In this document: one piece after another, positions 34,476 through 48,142 of the stretch
Layout: each line of letters opens with the position of its first letter
Position numbering within the stretch: the first letter of the stretch is position 1
Source of the DNA: Oikopleura dioica
Lineage: Eukaryota > Chordata > Appendicularia > Copelata > Oikopleuridae
Direction: 5' to 3'
Length of the DNA stretch: 64,000 nucleotides
Assembly: GCA_907165135.1 (NCBI GenBank)
Contig: OU015566.1
Location: 6,494,157-6,558,156 of the forward strand
Program-made: the position numbers and the translations under genes
The notes under the pieces: generated by a model
Databases searched by the model: none
Told to the model about the DNA's origin: nothing
Seen by the model: only the letters and a program-made list of their open reading frames with translations

Positions 34476-36825
34476 AAATGACAAATGATCAAATCAGTAG
34501 TCTTTAAATTTTTAAGAGTAAAGTACTTACCTCTTTATCTTTATTTGTAATAACATCTTTCTTTCTACCGGGTGGGGACAAATGAATCAGGAGGAAATTT
34601 AACTAGACTCATCAAAGAGTCCTAGGAGAAAAATACCAATTCTCACGGGTTTTTAAATTATTATGGTTTCTGCATTTTTTCAATTTTTGGCAAAATCCAG
34701 AGCTTTTTTTCTTCTGCACTTGCCAAATTATACAGCTGTTTCAGCGTTCAAAGGCGCTAATTTCAAAACGGAAACGTCCTCCCATTTGATCCACTTCCGC
34801 TGCAATCACTTAATATTGTAGATTTTATTTTCATGCATTAGTGAGCATTGTGAGATGCTGGATCGTAAAATTAACGAGGAATAATGTGTATAATTTGGAT
34901 AAGCGAGCCAATTTGGTCTTCAAATTGTCTCAACTGCTTCAGATTTTTACTTTCAACCCGATCCAATGTAAATATGCGCCACAAGGGGGGAGCACACGCC
35001 CAAGGCGATCGAGGAAATTTCCGATTTTAGCAGCAATTCTTTTTAATTAATTGTTTATGAGAGCCATAAATTATGGCCCATAACTTGTTTTTCATTTTTC
35101 CTTTTATATAGTTTTTTGATCAAATGCTCTTGAGAAAGAAGACCAAGTTTTAAATTTTCGTTTTGTCATAGGAGAAGAGCAGACGAATTTGGCCTTGTAT
35201 CAAATCGTCATCATATTTGTCATTTAAGTCTCCCTCGTTTCGCTGCACTTGAGTATCAATTTTTGTATTTTCAACCATCAAGTATCTACGCCTCTTTGAG
35301 AAGGTCAAAATTCTGGCAAATTCATCATTCAAGTTTATGAAGCACCAGAAATCGACTCATTAGTTCCACTCGAACTTCCGCTGATGATGTATTTTCAAGG
35401 TTTGAGGGTCGATTTGGCGGAAACATTAGTTTTGGCGAGTGTCCACTCTTCTCCGCCCGTTTTTTGCCGACTTAGATAAGCAGGTCAAAAATTACAATCC
35501 CTAAATACAATTACCAAAGGCGGTACTTGGCGGTATTTTGCCAAGGAATGCAGCCGCCCGGAAATGGAACTTCCATAGGGATGAAGAAATCGGGAAAGGA
35601 GATGACCGTGAAATTGTTACGGAAAGTGATAAGTAAAAAATGGGCTTTTCGCTGATAAGAATGGCAAAAATTAAGTTTTATACTGTAACAAAAGCTCAAT
35701 ACTTTACTACAGGAAGTGTTCTGTGAGACAGTAACTGTCAGAAATGACTGTGGAAAGAAAATCTGACATCTTGGATACATAAACCTGGCGGTAACGCGGA
35801 GCTTCCGCCCCAAGCTGAGGCAAATAAAACGTATATTTACGCTGTATTGGAAGATGAAAGACTTAAATTCTAGCGCTGCTTCACGCACTTTTCCGACCGC
35901 TCAAGAATGTCTCAAGTTGTAGTTGAATCAAACTGTGTTGGAAACATCTTTTATCAAAGGGAGATGAATTTTCCTCTTTTGCTTTTTTAATTGAAAGAAC
36001 TTGAACCTTCGGCGACCACAGAAATTAAGGGACACGGACGAGTGACGCCACGCGGACGGGGCTGCGCCTGATCAAACAGGACTTTTACCCGGCTTTGACA
36101 CAATGAATCGTTGTTTTAGAATGAAAACTAATGAGCTTAAACTGCTTCAGAATATTCAACTTAGTCACGTGACCTCGCAATTTCTCGCTCAAAAAAGGGA
36201 TTTAATTACAAGCAGAAGGCTGTTTTCTGCACTTTTCTGTCGAGCAACTCCTCCTTTTTGGAGGATTATGAGGTCAAGTACAGGGTGAATTGGTTTGTAA
36301 GTCCGCTGAGACGAGAGTGACTGCCCTTTTGGTCTTTTTAGCGGTGAATGGGGTCCCATTCTGGATCAAAGAGGGTACGCGGCCGAGTGCTCACGTGCCA
36401 AAGTACAGAAGAAATCACTCAACTCACTAAAAGCAAACTGAGTATAAATTTCAGCATTTATGTCGCCGGAACCTCCACACCTGTTACAACATGTTTTTCT
36501 TTTGCTTTATTGCTGCTTCAATTCAATTTATCACTGGATTTCCAAAAATCAACAAGTCGGAAATTCAATCGAATGTCATAATCATAATCAATCGACAATG
36601 TTGTTTATTTATCAAAAAATAGCTTTAGAAAAAAAAATATGACTTGGCGTAATTTGAGAAGATAGAAGCAAGTCTTAGACATGATGTCTAACAGCCCAAG
36701 ACAGCTGGATATTTGTCTGATACCGAGCGAAAAAAAAGCAATAATGCCGGGTGTTTTTCTGGAGAATTCTTCATTTTGGTAAGGGCATTTTTGGTTTTAG
36801 CAAACCTCATGTCCTCGCTAAGCTA
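34476..36825. other. No supported gene
   Basis: AT-rich with scattered open frames, for example 35511-35888 on the minus strand. None shows paired splice sites or a motif. Confidence 0.35.
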
Positions 36826-37091
36826 AGCCTCCTCCAGTTTTCAGTTTCCAGCTGGTGAAGAGCTGGAGCGCGTCGACCTTGAGATGCTCGGCTTTCTTGA
36901 TCTGTGCGCTTGTTTGGCGCTGCGCGTGTGATTTCGAGCGCCGCGGCGAAATCCGTGAATCTCGGCTGCGGCCAAACTCGAATACTGCTTTTTCGATTTT
37001 CACCGATTTCCGTCGAGCTGTATCTCGAGCACCACCAACGAGCACCAACTCGCGATTCAAGTGCAAACGAGTTAATTCAAGGTCCCTCGAC
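36826..37091 (-). CDS. Candidate terminal exon, Arg/Lys-rich, unknown
   Basis: A GC-rich block after a strong acceptor (ATTTTTTTAG), open for about 88 codons to a TAG in phase 1, reads LTRLHLNRELVLVGG then a basic RRSKSHAQRQ stretch. An upstream piece at about 37220-37255 could join through a GT donor. The plus strand is also open, which weakens the call. Confidence 0.3.
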
Positions 37092-37311
37092 AAAGCTAAA
37101 AAAATGATCAAATGAGGAAAATAAAATTGAAACTGAACAAAAATTGAGAAAATGAAAAGTGAAAGAAGAAAATTGAAAGAGATTTTGAAATGAAGATTCC
37201 CTTTTATCTTTTGGGAACGAGTTTTGCTGGGACGCTGCCGAATTCTTGCCAAGGTACGAAAATATCAAAATCGATAAAAAAAATCATGCTTTCGCTAATT
37301 TTAGGGGGCGC

Positions 37312-37555
37312 ACTGACTATGGAATGTCAGGAATGTCAGGATTTTTCAATTTAGGGGTATAAGATGTGGGAAATTTTTCCACCAAAAAAATTTTTTTCGA
37401 GCAGTGAGAGTTGGGCCCCACCAACCCAATGAGTTTTCTACCAGAAAATGCATGCGTAAGGGCGTTTAGGCCCTAATGCATGCCCAATATCGTCAAATCT
37501 TTTTTCCCGATTTTGGCCAAATCCTGACATTCCTGACATTCCTGACATAGTCAGT
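37312..37555. mobile_element. Inverted-repeat MITE with TCAGGAATG subrepeats
   Basis: The ends ACTGACTATG and CATAGTCAGT are inverse copies. Each is followed inward by tandem GTCAGGAAT units (two on the left, three on the right). The 244 bp element has no coding capacity and no clear target duplication. Confidence 0.65.
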
Positions 37556-40338
37556 ATCCTCCAATTTTAGGGTTAAGGTTAGGGTCAGGGTTTGAGGGAG
37601 ATTTTAGAAAATAAGACGAAAAATTGACCAAAAGGGTGAAAAATGCAGTTATATAAATTCTAGCCGGGGTCTGGATTCGCTTGGCTTTCGCTTTTGAGGA
37701 AAATTTTCGCTTCGCTTCGCTTTCGCTTTTCATTTTTAGCCAAAATCCAGACCCCTTTTCTAGCTTTAAAATTTCTCAACCCTTATCCCTTACCTTAACC
37801 CTAAACAAGACCCTAACCAGACCCTCATACCCTGAACCCCAAAAAATTGGTCAATTTGATTGAAACGGGTTAAATCTAGTTTTTCCGAAAGATAGTCGGA
37901 TGATGCAATTGAAAATGATAAATAATTTTGTTGGCAATCTGGCCGGTATAAAATCACTAATTACCCTGTCCAAGATCGTAACTAACCTCCTCGCAAAATT
38001 ATGATCCCAATGCATTACGGGCTGCAATTAGGCGCATCCTTCTGTGCCAAACTTCAACGCCAAGTGTGCAATTTATGGCTTTCCCTTGAGCCACTTCCGA
38101 AAACGCGCATTCCACAGCGCACAAAATGGCACGCTTGATAAAACACTCGAAATCGACATTTTTTCTTCGAAAAAGCGGAAACGAACTTTTAGACTCTTTC
38201 ACAAGACTACAACCATAATCACTGTTTTTTCTTATAAGCCATGATAAATTCCAACGTCTGATTGGCCAGTCAGTCAAATACAGGCATTTTATTGGCTAAA
38301 ATCTTTCAGAATTTGTCTCTTGTCACATATTTTCAACCTGATTCGAAATCGAGTTATCTAAGCGACACCCTTATTTCGGGGGGGTCTTAGAAGGGCTTAT
38401 CTAACTCTATAGATGATAATAAGGGTATCACTATGTTATTTTTTCGAAAAAATCTGCCGAAAAAAGAGTCTCGGAGAAAACGCTTTCCAATAAAAATAAC
38501 CCCATTCATTATGATAAACTTAACCGTGAACATGAATCGAGCGTCCTTTAATCCAACCACAATGATCACTTTTTGATTAAATAGTCGAAAATCAACTTGG
38601 CCGGAAATCGACCTTGACTCATTACAATCATTACAAGTCAACATTGACTTCTAACCCGGCCGCGTAATGACGATCGTAATGAGTCGCGAGCATCAGCCGA
38701 AAATGGGTTAAAGCGCTCTTCCGACCAAAGCGCTCCAAGTGCGCGAACAATTGAAAATAAAATACGATGATATGACATCGTCGGAGAAATCAAGCGGATT
38801 AGCCGCGTCGCGGCCATTTTCAAAATCAAGTGGCCTCTAATTCGCTCCTTATTGTCCGAGAACGGGAAGGGTGGAGATGACCTTGGCGGCGTAATTAATT
38901 ATCGTATAGCAGGAGGGAGCTGTTAGTAGTGTAGAGTAGAATGTTAGTCAAGTTTAATTTCGAAGGATAATCGCTCTTTTCAGCCCTTTTTCGTCCATTT
39001 TTTGGTCTATTTTGCGTCAAAAAATCTCAAAAAATAACATATTTTTCAATTTTCTTTTCCCTAGTAAAAATTCCAAATAACCAAAAATTGCTTCCGTCTA
39101 CCTCTTTTTTCTTATGTCTGAGGCGCCCCGGCTAGCGACCGCAATTGAAATTTTTGACAGGCTGGCTCTGAGGAATTATGCCAAGGAAATTCTTGTTGAA
39201 CAAGGAAAAAATCTTTAAAATTCAGAATAAGGAAACGCAGGAAATGGCATAATCAGCATGTCTTAGGGTTAGAAATCAGGGCTTTGATTTTGAAATGGAT
39301 TATTTTAAGGGTGTCACTTTCGTAAATCGTGATTTTCTTAGCGATACTAGAAGACTTTTCAGAGCAGTCTGGTTTTCTGAAAAGACCCTTAAAGAATAAA
39401 CAAAAGCAAGAATTTAAAATTCGCAAAGAAACTCGGTAAGAGTTATGTCTCGAGAATTCTAAAAAGATCAGCCATATTTGACAAGATTACCACGCGGGGG
39501 TTAAATTTGAGCTAAATGTTGTTTACACGGCTTCTTCCGCATATGACAACGGGTACAATGGCAGTGGACAACGAATTCGACAAATAAGTGGATCAAGACT
39601 CTAATAGAAACATCTTTTGTTTTGACAAGCCAAATTTTAATGAAATCCTAATGATTTTTTTCATCTTTTATTAGAAAAAGTTTCAGCAAAAAAATGAGGA
39701 ACAGTATTTTTGAAATTTTGTTTTTTATGTAAAATTATGATTGATGAGCCAAAACGAGTGGATTTCATAAAAAAAGGATTCGGCAATGAGCCACGAAGAC
39801 TGAGTAAAAAATTCTGTCGGAACGAATCAGAAAAGGGGCCAAAAGCATGTTCATGATTCCTTGGACCGCTAAATGAGGGCGGAGCATGTTTCTGAATTCA
39901 ACTACCTGGCAGCCTAGCCCTTCCAAAAAATATATGTATCTGGTTTGAACAGCGATGCCCAAGATTGTCAATTTTGATAATCAAATCGACAATTGTGGGA
40001 CTAACTCAATTTATGGACGTGTATTTTTGGATAACCAATGATATTGCTGTATTTGGCCTACCAGCCAATGAAATCCCTGATCCAGAAAATCACTTTCATC
40101 AATTGGTTTAACCCTAATTTTGGGCCCATAAAAACGTACAGCAAGTACATTTAATTTTCACTAAACTCAGCTTAGCTGTATTAATTCCAGTCTGAGTGAC
40201 AGTAACCCTTCAGATTATAAGATTTAGCCAACAGTCCGACAACTTTTCTAAGGGTCGATAAGACCAAGGATATCATAAGCGATTTATAAGACTGTCCGTC
40301 AGACAATTATCGAGAAAGATAAAGATTGTCGTTTTTAG
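37556..40338. other. Gene-poor region with telomere-like tracts
   Basis: Degenerate TTAGGG/CCCTAA runs occur at about 37565-37592 and 37795-37830, and a hairpin at 38362-38431. The missing first exon of the TSPEAR-like gene must lie here or further left, but I could not identify it. Confidence 0.4.
38362..38431. repeat. Short hairpin element, related to 33316-33379
   Basis: GCGACACCCTTATTT at the left end and AATAAGGGTATCACT at the right end, about 70 bp in all. Confidence 0.5.
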
Positions 40339-43300
40339 GTGGAAAGCAACTGAACCTGCTCGCCGAATTAATCTCCGCTACGCCCGTTGCTGAGCGGAAA
40401 GGGATCACCTTAGTGCGGGACTACTCGCCTGAATTCAAGAAGGAAGTGAACGGATATCGCTTCGACGAGGAAGCCCGACTCCTTTCCCTCCGCGCTGCAG
40501 AGGCGCTCGGAAACTGCTCCAAATTTCCATCAGAAAGCTCCTTGCTCCTCACAATCAAGCCCGGAAGAATCGACACCAAGGGACAGTTCTTGATCACTCT
40601 TCTAGAGCGGCAAGCGAGGCCGCACCGACCGCTTTTTGGACTCAGACTGCATTACGATACGATTTATTTGGATCTGCCGAATGTGAGTCATCGGAACTCG
40701 CCGAGGGTTCATGTCCCGAATTTGCATGATGGATGGTGGCACTCGATTTTTGTCACTTTTGCTGAAGGACAGGTAAGAAGAAGATGAAAAAGACGAAACC
40801 ATAAATGTAGATTTTTATTTCTCAATTTGATTTTTTACAATAATTTCTATGTTGAATCATTATTAAAAATTCTCTTCATTTGATAGTGCTCTATCTCAGA
40901 TAGGCTATCTGACAATAAATTACATAATATTTTTTTTTCTAATAATTGTAGCTTTCAAATTATGATCAAATTCTGACGTCGCCTAATTCCGTCTTGAAAA
41001 GCGCTCTTCCGGAAGAGTGCCATAAATCTGTCCGATTAATTGTCAGCCAGCTGCTTTTTTTGACACTCAAACCACAAAACACTGTTTTACAGTTTCGATG
41101 TTCATAAGGTAGAAACAACGCTGCTTTAGATTCAAGTTTCTGTGGACTGCGAAGTGATGACGGTCCACAATCCAAATGATCAAGCCGTGAAGAAGTTGAC
41201 GAGCGAAGTCGACCTGACAAAAGCCGACTTTTATCTCGGCTCCCGACGAGTGCCCAAACAACGCTTCAAGGTTTGTTGAATCACTGTTTTACTCAACTTG
41301 GGAAGGGGCTTTTGGGGATAGTCAAATATATGAATGGCAAGAATGAGAATAATCGAAATTATAAGAAATAAAAAAAAAGTTTATTTGTGATAATTTTTAG
41401 TGAATTATGGTCTTTTTTTTAAGCTTCGTCTAAGCTAATAACGTTTAGGGTTTGTTCCGACAAGTTCGTTTTGGCGTTGGCTTCGACATTTCCCGATTAT
41501 GCGAGTCGGACTCGTTTGTGGCCGCTTTGGCCGAGCGACGACGGCCGGCCCAGATCAAAGCAGGTGAGTCGCAACAGAAAGGACACCAACACCACCATGA
41601 CAGAAAGAGTATTTTTACACACGTTTCCGATTTAGAAAATTACTTTAGAAATTACACCTTCTTGCGGGGCTTCTTGCGGCTTTTTAGCGCTTTCAAGGCG
41701 ATTTTAACCCTTCAACGCGCATGGGCCCGGAAAGGCCCTAATCAGAATGCAGTGACGCGCTTTTTTTAAGGTGGGCCAAGTTATTTCTCCCACTTTTTCA
41801 TTTGGACACCCGGATAACTATATATATTTAGAATCAGTGAAAAAAATCTCGTTACTTGACCTTTTTTGTTTCCCAAAAATCACTTCCGGCCGGGATTCTA
41901 GAGCCGGAAATTGCCGAAATTTATGTCAATAGCATATATTTTACATATCAAATTGAAGCTTAGAACATCTGTATTCATATAAAAAAGGAATTTAACCAAG
42001 CCGCGGTCATACCAGCCGGTAAAGATGAATAAAAAAACGTTAAATTATGCCTCTTTTCATAGTTTTACCGGTCGGTTTGACCGAGATTGGCACTGTTTTT
42101 TCTAGTGAATTGATGATGAAACGACTCAGAATCTTCTGAGCATCAATTTGATAGGTCACACTTTACCGTTACTCTTTAATTTATTCAACTTCCGGCTCTA
42201 GAATCGCAACTGGAAGTGAATTTTTAGAAACAAAAAAGGTCACGGTTCTAGATTTTTTCCGCTGATTCCAAATATGTATTATGTTCCAGGGTTTAACATC
42301 AAGAAGTTGGGGAAATAACTTGGCCCACCTTAAAAAAAGCGCGTCAGTTCTATGTTTTCAAAAATCAATAGGTCTTTAATTTCGGTACTAGACTGAACCT
42401 TTTAAAATTAACTAACCATAAATCATTTAAAATAAAAATACTAATTTGTTCCTTAAAAATTCATAGTTATGGTTTTCGTAAAAAAATTTTTAGACTTTTC
42501 GCTCGTCAAATTCGAAACCAACTCCCCTGGCGACAACTTCTGCGACGCCAGAGCTCGAGGACATCTTCTTTACGGTGGCGAAAACGACTTGATGCTCTGC
42601 GATGGTCATTCCTGGAAGGGGTTGATGGGAGCAAGTCGACCGAGGCTGAATTTTATAGAGAAGATAGGGAGTTTTGAACCGAGGGAGCCGATTCTTCACA
42701 GCTGTCATTTTACTATTCCTGGGGAAGGATATTTTATGGGTAAGTCGAAAGGAAATTAATTGAAGTATTTGTTTTATAGACTATACATGCCATTCATTAT
42801 CAATCATTAATGATGATTACGACAATGCGTTTTGATGTTATTCCTCAATTAATTAAGAAATATGATTATCAAATTTCATTGAAAAAAATCACTTTTATGC
42901 TTTTTTCTAAGAATGTTCTAGAGTTCGAATACAGATTAAAATCTAAGCTCTACTAACAAAGCGAAGCAAGGTTAGATGACCCTCAAGAAGTGGCGTATAA
43001 AATCTGTCAATTTAGAAAGAATCGAAAATTCAAAATGCGTCAAGAGCGCCGAATCTGATTTTATCACAGATACTTTCAACTATCCCCAGTTCTTATCTCT
43101 AGAAAAAGACAAGGAACCAGCTTGGTACCTACAGATAAAAATGAAAAAAAACTTGAACTCAGCTGAATTGACTGAAGAAACATGCAGTGAAAACATGATA
43201 AACTTGAAATTTGGAAATCTAAAGAAAAATTTCTAGTGACGACTTCAGCGAAAAAAGTCTCTCTGTGGCGCTGGGCGCCAGATTCGTCGATCTTCAAAGA

Positions 43301-46300
43301 AGACAAAACTTCCGAACTCCGGGGGGACGGCGCTTCAAGCTCAACATTCTTCGCATTTGAAAATGCTTTCTATCTCATTATCGTTACGGTGTAAATTCTG
43401 CTATAAAATGGCTTGGTCGAGGGACACGTGATAAGCGTATTTGTAAAGCAACGGAGAGTTACGTAGATTTTTACTGGCATTTTGTTTTGCGCACATTCTT
43501 TTGGTTAACGAAAGTATTCTTGTTCATATGCACTCAGAAAAATGAGCAAAAGAACTTTTAGGGCTAGGGTTAGGGTAAGGATTAGGGTCAGGGTTAGGGT
43601 TCATGGAAATATTGACTTTTCGGAAAAATCATCTATAGATGGCGCTTCTCTCGATTTTGCCGCTTTCTGATAGATTAATGAAGTTATTGTTTAGATGATT
43701 TTTTTCAATAGGCTAGGGTTAGGGTTAGGGTTCATGAAAACATTGACTTTTCGGTAGAGTCATCAATTGATGGCGCTTTTCCTGTTGTTGCCGCTTTCTG
43801 ATTGGTTAATGAAGTTATTATTTTGATTATTTTATCAATCGGTTAGGGTTAGGCTTCACGAGAATATTGACTTTTCGGAAAAATCATCTATAGATGGCGC
43901 TTTTCTTGATTTTGCCGTTTTCTGATTGGTTGATGAAGTTGTTCTTTTTGATGATTCCATCAATGGGTTAGGGTTAGGGTTCATGAAAACTCGAAAAACT
44001 TGTCCGTAGATGGCGCTTTTTCTCACTTTGCCGCTTTCTGATTGGCTGATGAAGTTGTTCGTTTTGGATGATTTTATCGATGGGCTTTAAAGTTTGCCTT
44101 TTTTCTAAAAAGGGTAGCGTGGAGTTACCAATCTAAAGTCCAGAATTAACCCCGCTAAAAGGAGATATAAACGCGTTATCCTTACTGATAAGCGGCAAAA
44201 TATTAAAGGGCTCCTAAAGGAGGGCTTATCGGCGTAAATATGTGTCCAACTTTGGTCTATCACTGTTTCCACGTAAATCTGATCTGAGATAATAATTGAA
44301 AAAGGCATAATTAATCGGAAAAACGCGATCGTCATAGATCCATCGTTAAAAACTCGTGTAAACGCATTACCGTAAACGTTCGGGAAAAAGAAGTGGCTGA
44401 CAAATTCGGTTATATCAAAACGCGCGTCGATCGTAATTCGATCGAACCTCGTAATTCCATAATTTATAAACTGGTGATAATTTTACACCGGAAAACAGTC
44501 AACGCTGGGCAGAAGAAGTCGAGCCTGACGCATTCGATGCTCTACAGATGGAACAACAAAAAACGACATTTTCGACCAGTTCAAGGTTCGATTATTATTA
44601 TACACTATTCAGAAGAATGCTTGTTGGAAAGTCTTAGTGGAACTTAATTGCAGATAGTCTAGCTATATTTACGCTTTCGACTGGACCTGAAATAATCAGG
44701 CTTTCTTTTAAAATATCGCTCATATTATCTTTTGAAAATAGATCTAGAATTTCATAGTCCCAGTAAAAATAAAACTCATCAAAATTTTCCTAGGATTTAC
44801 AAGTCATGGTGCAGCATCAGCAGAATATTTCTCTTATTTGAATCAACACTACCTCATCATTGCCAATTACGAAGACCCAAAAAGTAAGTCTCACCCTTAA
44901 TCACAAATTTAACCCCCTTCCCCCTTGTCTGTACAAAACTGGCCAGTCTTTTCTTAACGGGTTAATTTTTAGGAAATGCTCATTCTCGCTACGTTTCCTC
45001 GCAACTCTTCTGGTACGATTTCGGCATCGAGCAGTTCGGAACGGGTGGCACGGGAAATTCTGTCTAGAAGGCGTTTCTAGACGCTGAATCTATCGAATTA
45101 ATCTTGGAGCCTTGTCTGGAACGTGTGCGGGCCCAAATTGGTGCAACGACATTTGTTTTGGTTGAGCTGATCGTCCACCAAGCTAATAAACTTGGTCACG
45201 AAATTTTCAAGAGCTCATCCACAAAAGTTAGAACGTCACGTGTTTTACTTTCGCTTAGAAAAAATATTCTGTCGTAAAACTGAAAGGCTTAAAAAAGCTG
45301 ATGTCTTTTAGAAAGACTTTTTTCGTGAAATTAAAATTGACAGTGTCAATTGCGCTCAAATGAACTAACGGTAGCCCCGGAAAGGGAGAATAATTTTTAA
45401 CCTTGTGACAGATTGTCACGCGTTAATATGATCATATCACGCCGGAACGCGATTTCCAACTTGCAACTAAACCACGTGCCACCCTTTTTAACAGTCACCA
45501 AGGACCACATCGATGTCAGAGGTAAGAAAGTTCACTCACTAGATGTCGCTTTTTCGATTGATTTAAGCAATCTGATTGGCTAAAGAGATAATTTTCACAA
45601 TTTTTAAAAAGATGGCGCTGTTTTTTATCTTCTGTATTCTGATTGGTTGAAACAAACATCACCATCCATTGTGTCAAAAATTACTTTCCTTGTTTTCAAA
45701 AGTATCAATTTTAGGAGTCCTAAAATGGAGCACCTTTATCGTCCAAAAATCACTCTACCTCGTCGGCGCCCGGCACAAAGAAACATCTATCGACGAGTTC
45801 GGGAAGATGCGCTACACAACAACCTCTCCCATGTTCAAATTCGACCCTAGAACTGCCAAGTTCGAGCTGCTGGAAAACATCTCAATCCCCTCCCACGGCG
45901 CTACAGACATTCTTTTCGCAAGGTACAGTAAGATGATTCTGCAAATTTGATTTAGGACGCATGAAAGTTGAAAAGTTTTAATTTTATTTGTATCGTCTGA
46001 AATTTCAGACAAAATTTGTTTTCAAAACATGTTTCTTTGTCTTCGCGTTAATAAGTTTATACGTTCAGAATACGCGGACGAAACCTGCTTCTCGTCGGGA
46101 ATTTCGGTGGCGATCTGACCCCGACAAGAGTTGGAGAAGATGTCAAAAACGTGAAGAATCAAGTTCAGTCGGAAATTTATGAATTTCACGAGCACAATGA
46201 GTCGTTATCCCTGCTCCAAACTATCGAAACTAATGGGTAAGAAATTCTTATTCAGAAAATAATTTCTGGCCATAGATGGCGCTTTTCCTTAATTTGGAGT

Positions 46301-47298
46301 TCTCCGATTGGTCAATAACTGATTTTCCTTAGTTCTTCAATTTCCAGGGCAGATTTTAGCCAGATAATTCTAGAAATTCTAGAGAGTAATTTTTCGACTC
46401 GAAAATGAACATTTTAGAAGCAAGAAGCTGTAACGTTGATGAGCGTCGCCGAGAACGTTAATCCCCTCCTTTTAAAACTTTCTAAATTAGCCTCAAAGTT
46501 TACGTGAATCATAATTACCCAAGCACGTTCATAATTAGGATCTAACTATTTCGCTAGCTTGCGAAATTGGCAAAACTTCCAAATCGGCGGCGATTACTTC
46601 ATTCTCGCTGGCAACTCGCTGCGCCCAGGTTAAGTCGCAAATTGGCAAAACAGAGTTTTTAAGTCGTTTTTAGAAACATTTCATCAGGATAATCCAACTT
46701 CGATTTTGTATAAATGGTCCGGAGAGGAGCTATTTAAACTTTCGCATAATATTCCGACGCGGCAGGGCGAAGTCTCAGGTAAAACTTTGGGCCTAAGTCT
46801 TAGGCGAGATATTTTTTTATAGAAATTTTTATTAGAAATTTTTAATAAAAAATTAATTTTTATTAATATTTTTTTATAAAAAATAATCGATAAAAATAGA
46901 TTTTTTAAAAATAATGTTTTATAAAAAATAATAAATAAAAAAATAAATTTTTTTTACCCTGAATTTTTTTTGTTATTTTTTCTATAAAAAAATTTATTCA
47001 AAAAAATAATTTTTATTTTTGATAAAAAATTGCTCGTTTTTTTGTTTTTTTTTCCTGAAAAAGTTAAGTGATCAATTTTCATCTAAACATTGAATAAAAA
47101 TAGCCGAAAAGTACCAGAGCACGTCAGCGGGTTAATTGCCAAGTTCACTTTAAACTTGTTCGTTGTTTAGATTGGAAATACGTGGAGATCGAAGGAAAGC
47201 GGCTCTTGGTTGGCGCCAACTCGCGGCACTCGCAGGACAGCGGCTTCTATTCATTCCGAGCAGTTTCGTTGTTTCAAGTTTGTTTGAAACTCCAGTAA
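40339..47298 (+). CDS. tspear: TSPEAR-like: thrombospondin-type laminin G domain plus EAR repeats
   Basis: The model is join(40339..40772, 41130..41270, 41449..41563, 42494..42739, 44794..44883, 44973..45044, 45495..45521, 45715..45922, 46069..46236, 46558..46628, 46674..46778, 47171..47298). Twelve exons, all GT-AG with matching phase, give 601 residues to a TAA; a short first exon with the signal peptide is missing. The first three exons encode a TSPN/laminin G domain (RPLFGLRLHYDTIYLDLPN, DLTKADFYLGSRRVP). The rest carries EAR (beta-propeller) repeats, each with a hydrophobic strand and xxLxVAN-like core: YLIIANYEDP, SLYLVGARH, NLLLVGNFGG, YFILAGNSL and RLLVGANSR. Family knowledge: secreted, linked to Notch signalling and epithelial or sensory development in vertebrates. 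The intron after exon 3 holds a foldback element and the next one a TTAGGG minisatellite. Confidence 0.92.
41753..42346. mobile_element. Foldback/MITE element in a TSPEAR intron
   Basis: Long inverse termini contain TGACGCGCTTTTTTTAAGG and GTGGGCCAAGTTATTTC. Inner inverted pairs surround TTCCGGCTCTAGAATC. No coding capacity. TTAA followed by GG occurs inside both termini, which may mark an older piggyBac-like boundary. Confidence 0.7.
43556..44090. repeat. Minisatellite of about 125 bp units carrying TTAGGG tracts
   Basis: Four tandem units start near 43590, 43712, 43841 and 43964. Each opens with GTTAGGGTTAGGGTT-like sequence and contains ATTGACTTTTCGG, TAGATGGCGCTTTT and CTGATTGGTTAATGAAGTT. 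Diverged single units recur near 45540-45650 and 46270-46310 in later introns. Confidence 0.85.
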
Positions 47299-47425
47299 AC
47301 TAAAACAAAGTAGAGCACTTAATTCCAAGCCACTTGCGCGCGACCGCAAGTAGAGTTCACTTTTTTACAGGCCAAATAGCGTTCTTTAGAGACCATAAAC
47401 TTATTTCATCGAGTTTTTTTTTTGT

Positions 47426-47554
47426 GTTTTCTAGAGCTATTCAAAAGCTCTAGAATGGCCCTACTTCTAGCAAAAAAAAAGGATTCAGACTTCTTCTTAG
47501 TTAAGGCTATTTTTTGCTAGATTAAGGGCGATTCTAGAAAATGCTCTAGAAATC
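47426..47554. repeat. Inverted-repeat pair with TCTAGA motifs
   Basis: The left arm (TTCTAGAGC...CTCTAGAATGGCCCT...TTCTAGCAAAAAA) and right arm (TTTTTTGCTAGATTAAGGGC...TTCTAGAAAATGCTCTAGAA) are inverse copies. Confidence 0.5.
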
Positions 47555-48142
47555 AATAGACTCTTAAGAGGCCGAAAACAGTTTGAGAAATCACTAGTAT
47601 TTTATCTAGAAGCCGCTAAAAGAGCTCAATCTACGAGCTTATCACCGACTAGACCGACTAGAAATAAAATAATCTAAACAAGCATCAACCTGAATACCTC
47701 CTGAATTTCAACCCTCATTCAAAATTTCTGTAGCTTCAACTGTAACTGTAACTTGAAAGATTCTTTTCGATTCCGAATGATTCTATTTTCGGATTCTACT
47801 ATAAAAACTGCTCATTTTCCGAAGAGCTGTAAATTTTAATAAACTCTGTAAAGAAGAAAAATTATTCTAGGAAAATTATGCGATAGGAAGAGTTCACGAT
47901 TGATGGATAGATTGTGACTCGTAACTACCGGTAGGGGAGTATCCGACAGCGCGGACAAATACTGATAACACCCGCCATAATATTAACAACGTGGACTCAA
48001 ACGCTAAATAATCATAACCTTGGTCATCCGGACAGTTGACAGTTAAAGGTCAAGTAAACGAAGAACATACTCAAAGAACTATTGGTCGGATTTTGGACAG
48101 AGTCTATAGAGACTATAGACTATAGACTATAGTATACTATGT
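47555..48142. other. Spacer with an ACTATAG short tandem repeat
   Basis: GACTATAGACTATAGACTATAG lies just left of element 2 (about 48109-48135). No gene was seen. Confidence 0.5.

Noticed and set aside
46800-47060. A/T-rich run considered as a matrix attachment or origin
   Set aside because: Simple low-complexity intron sequence; no distinct motif.
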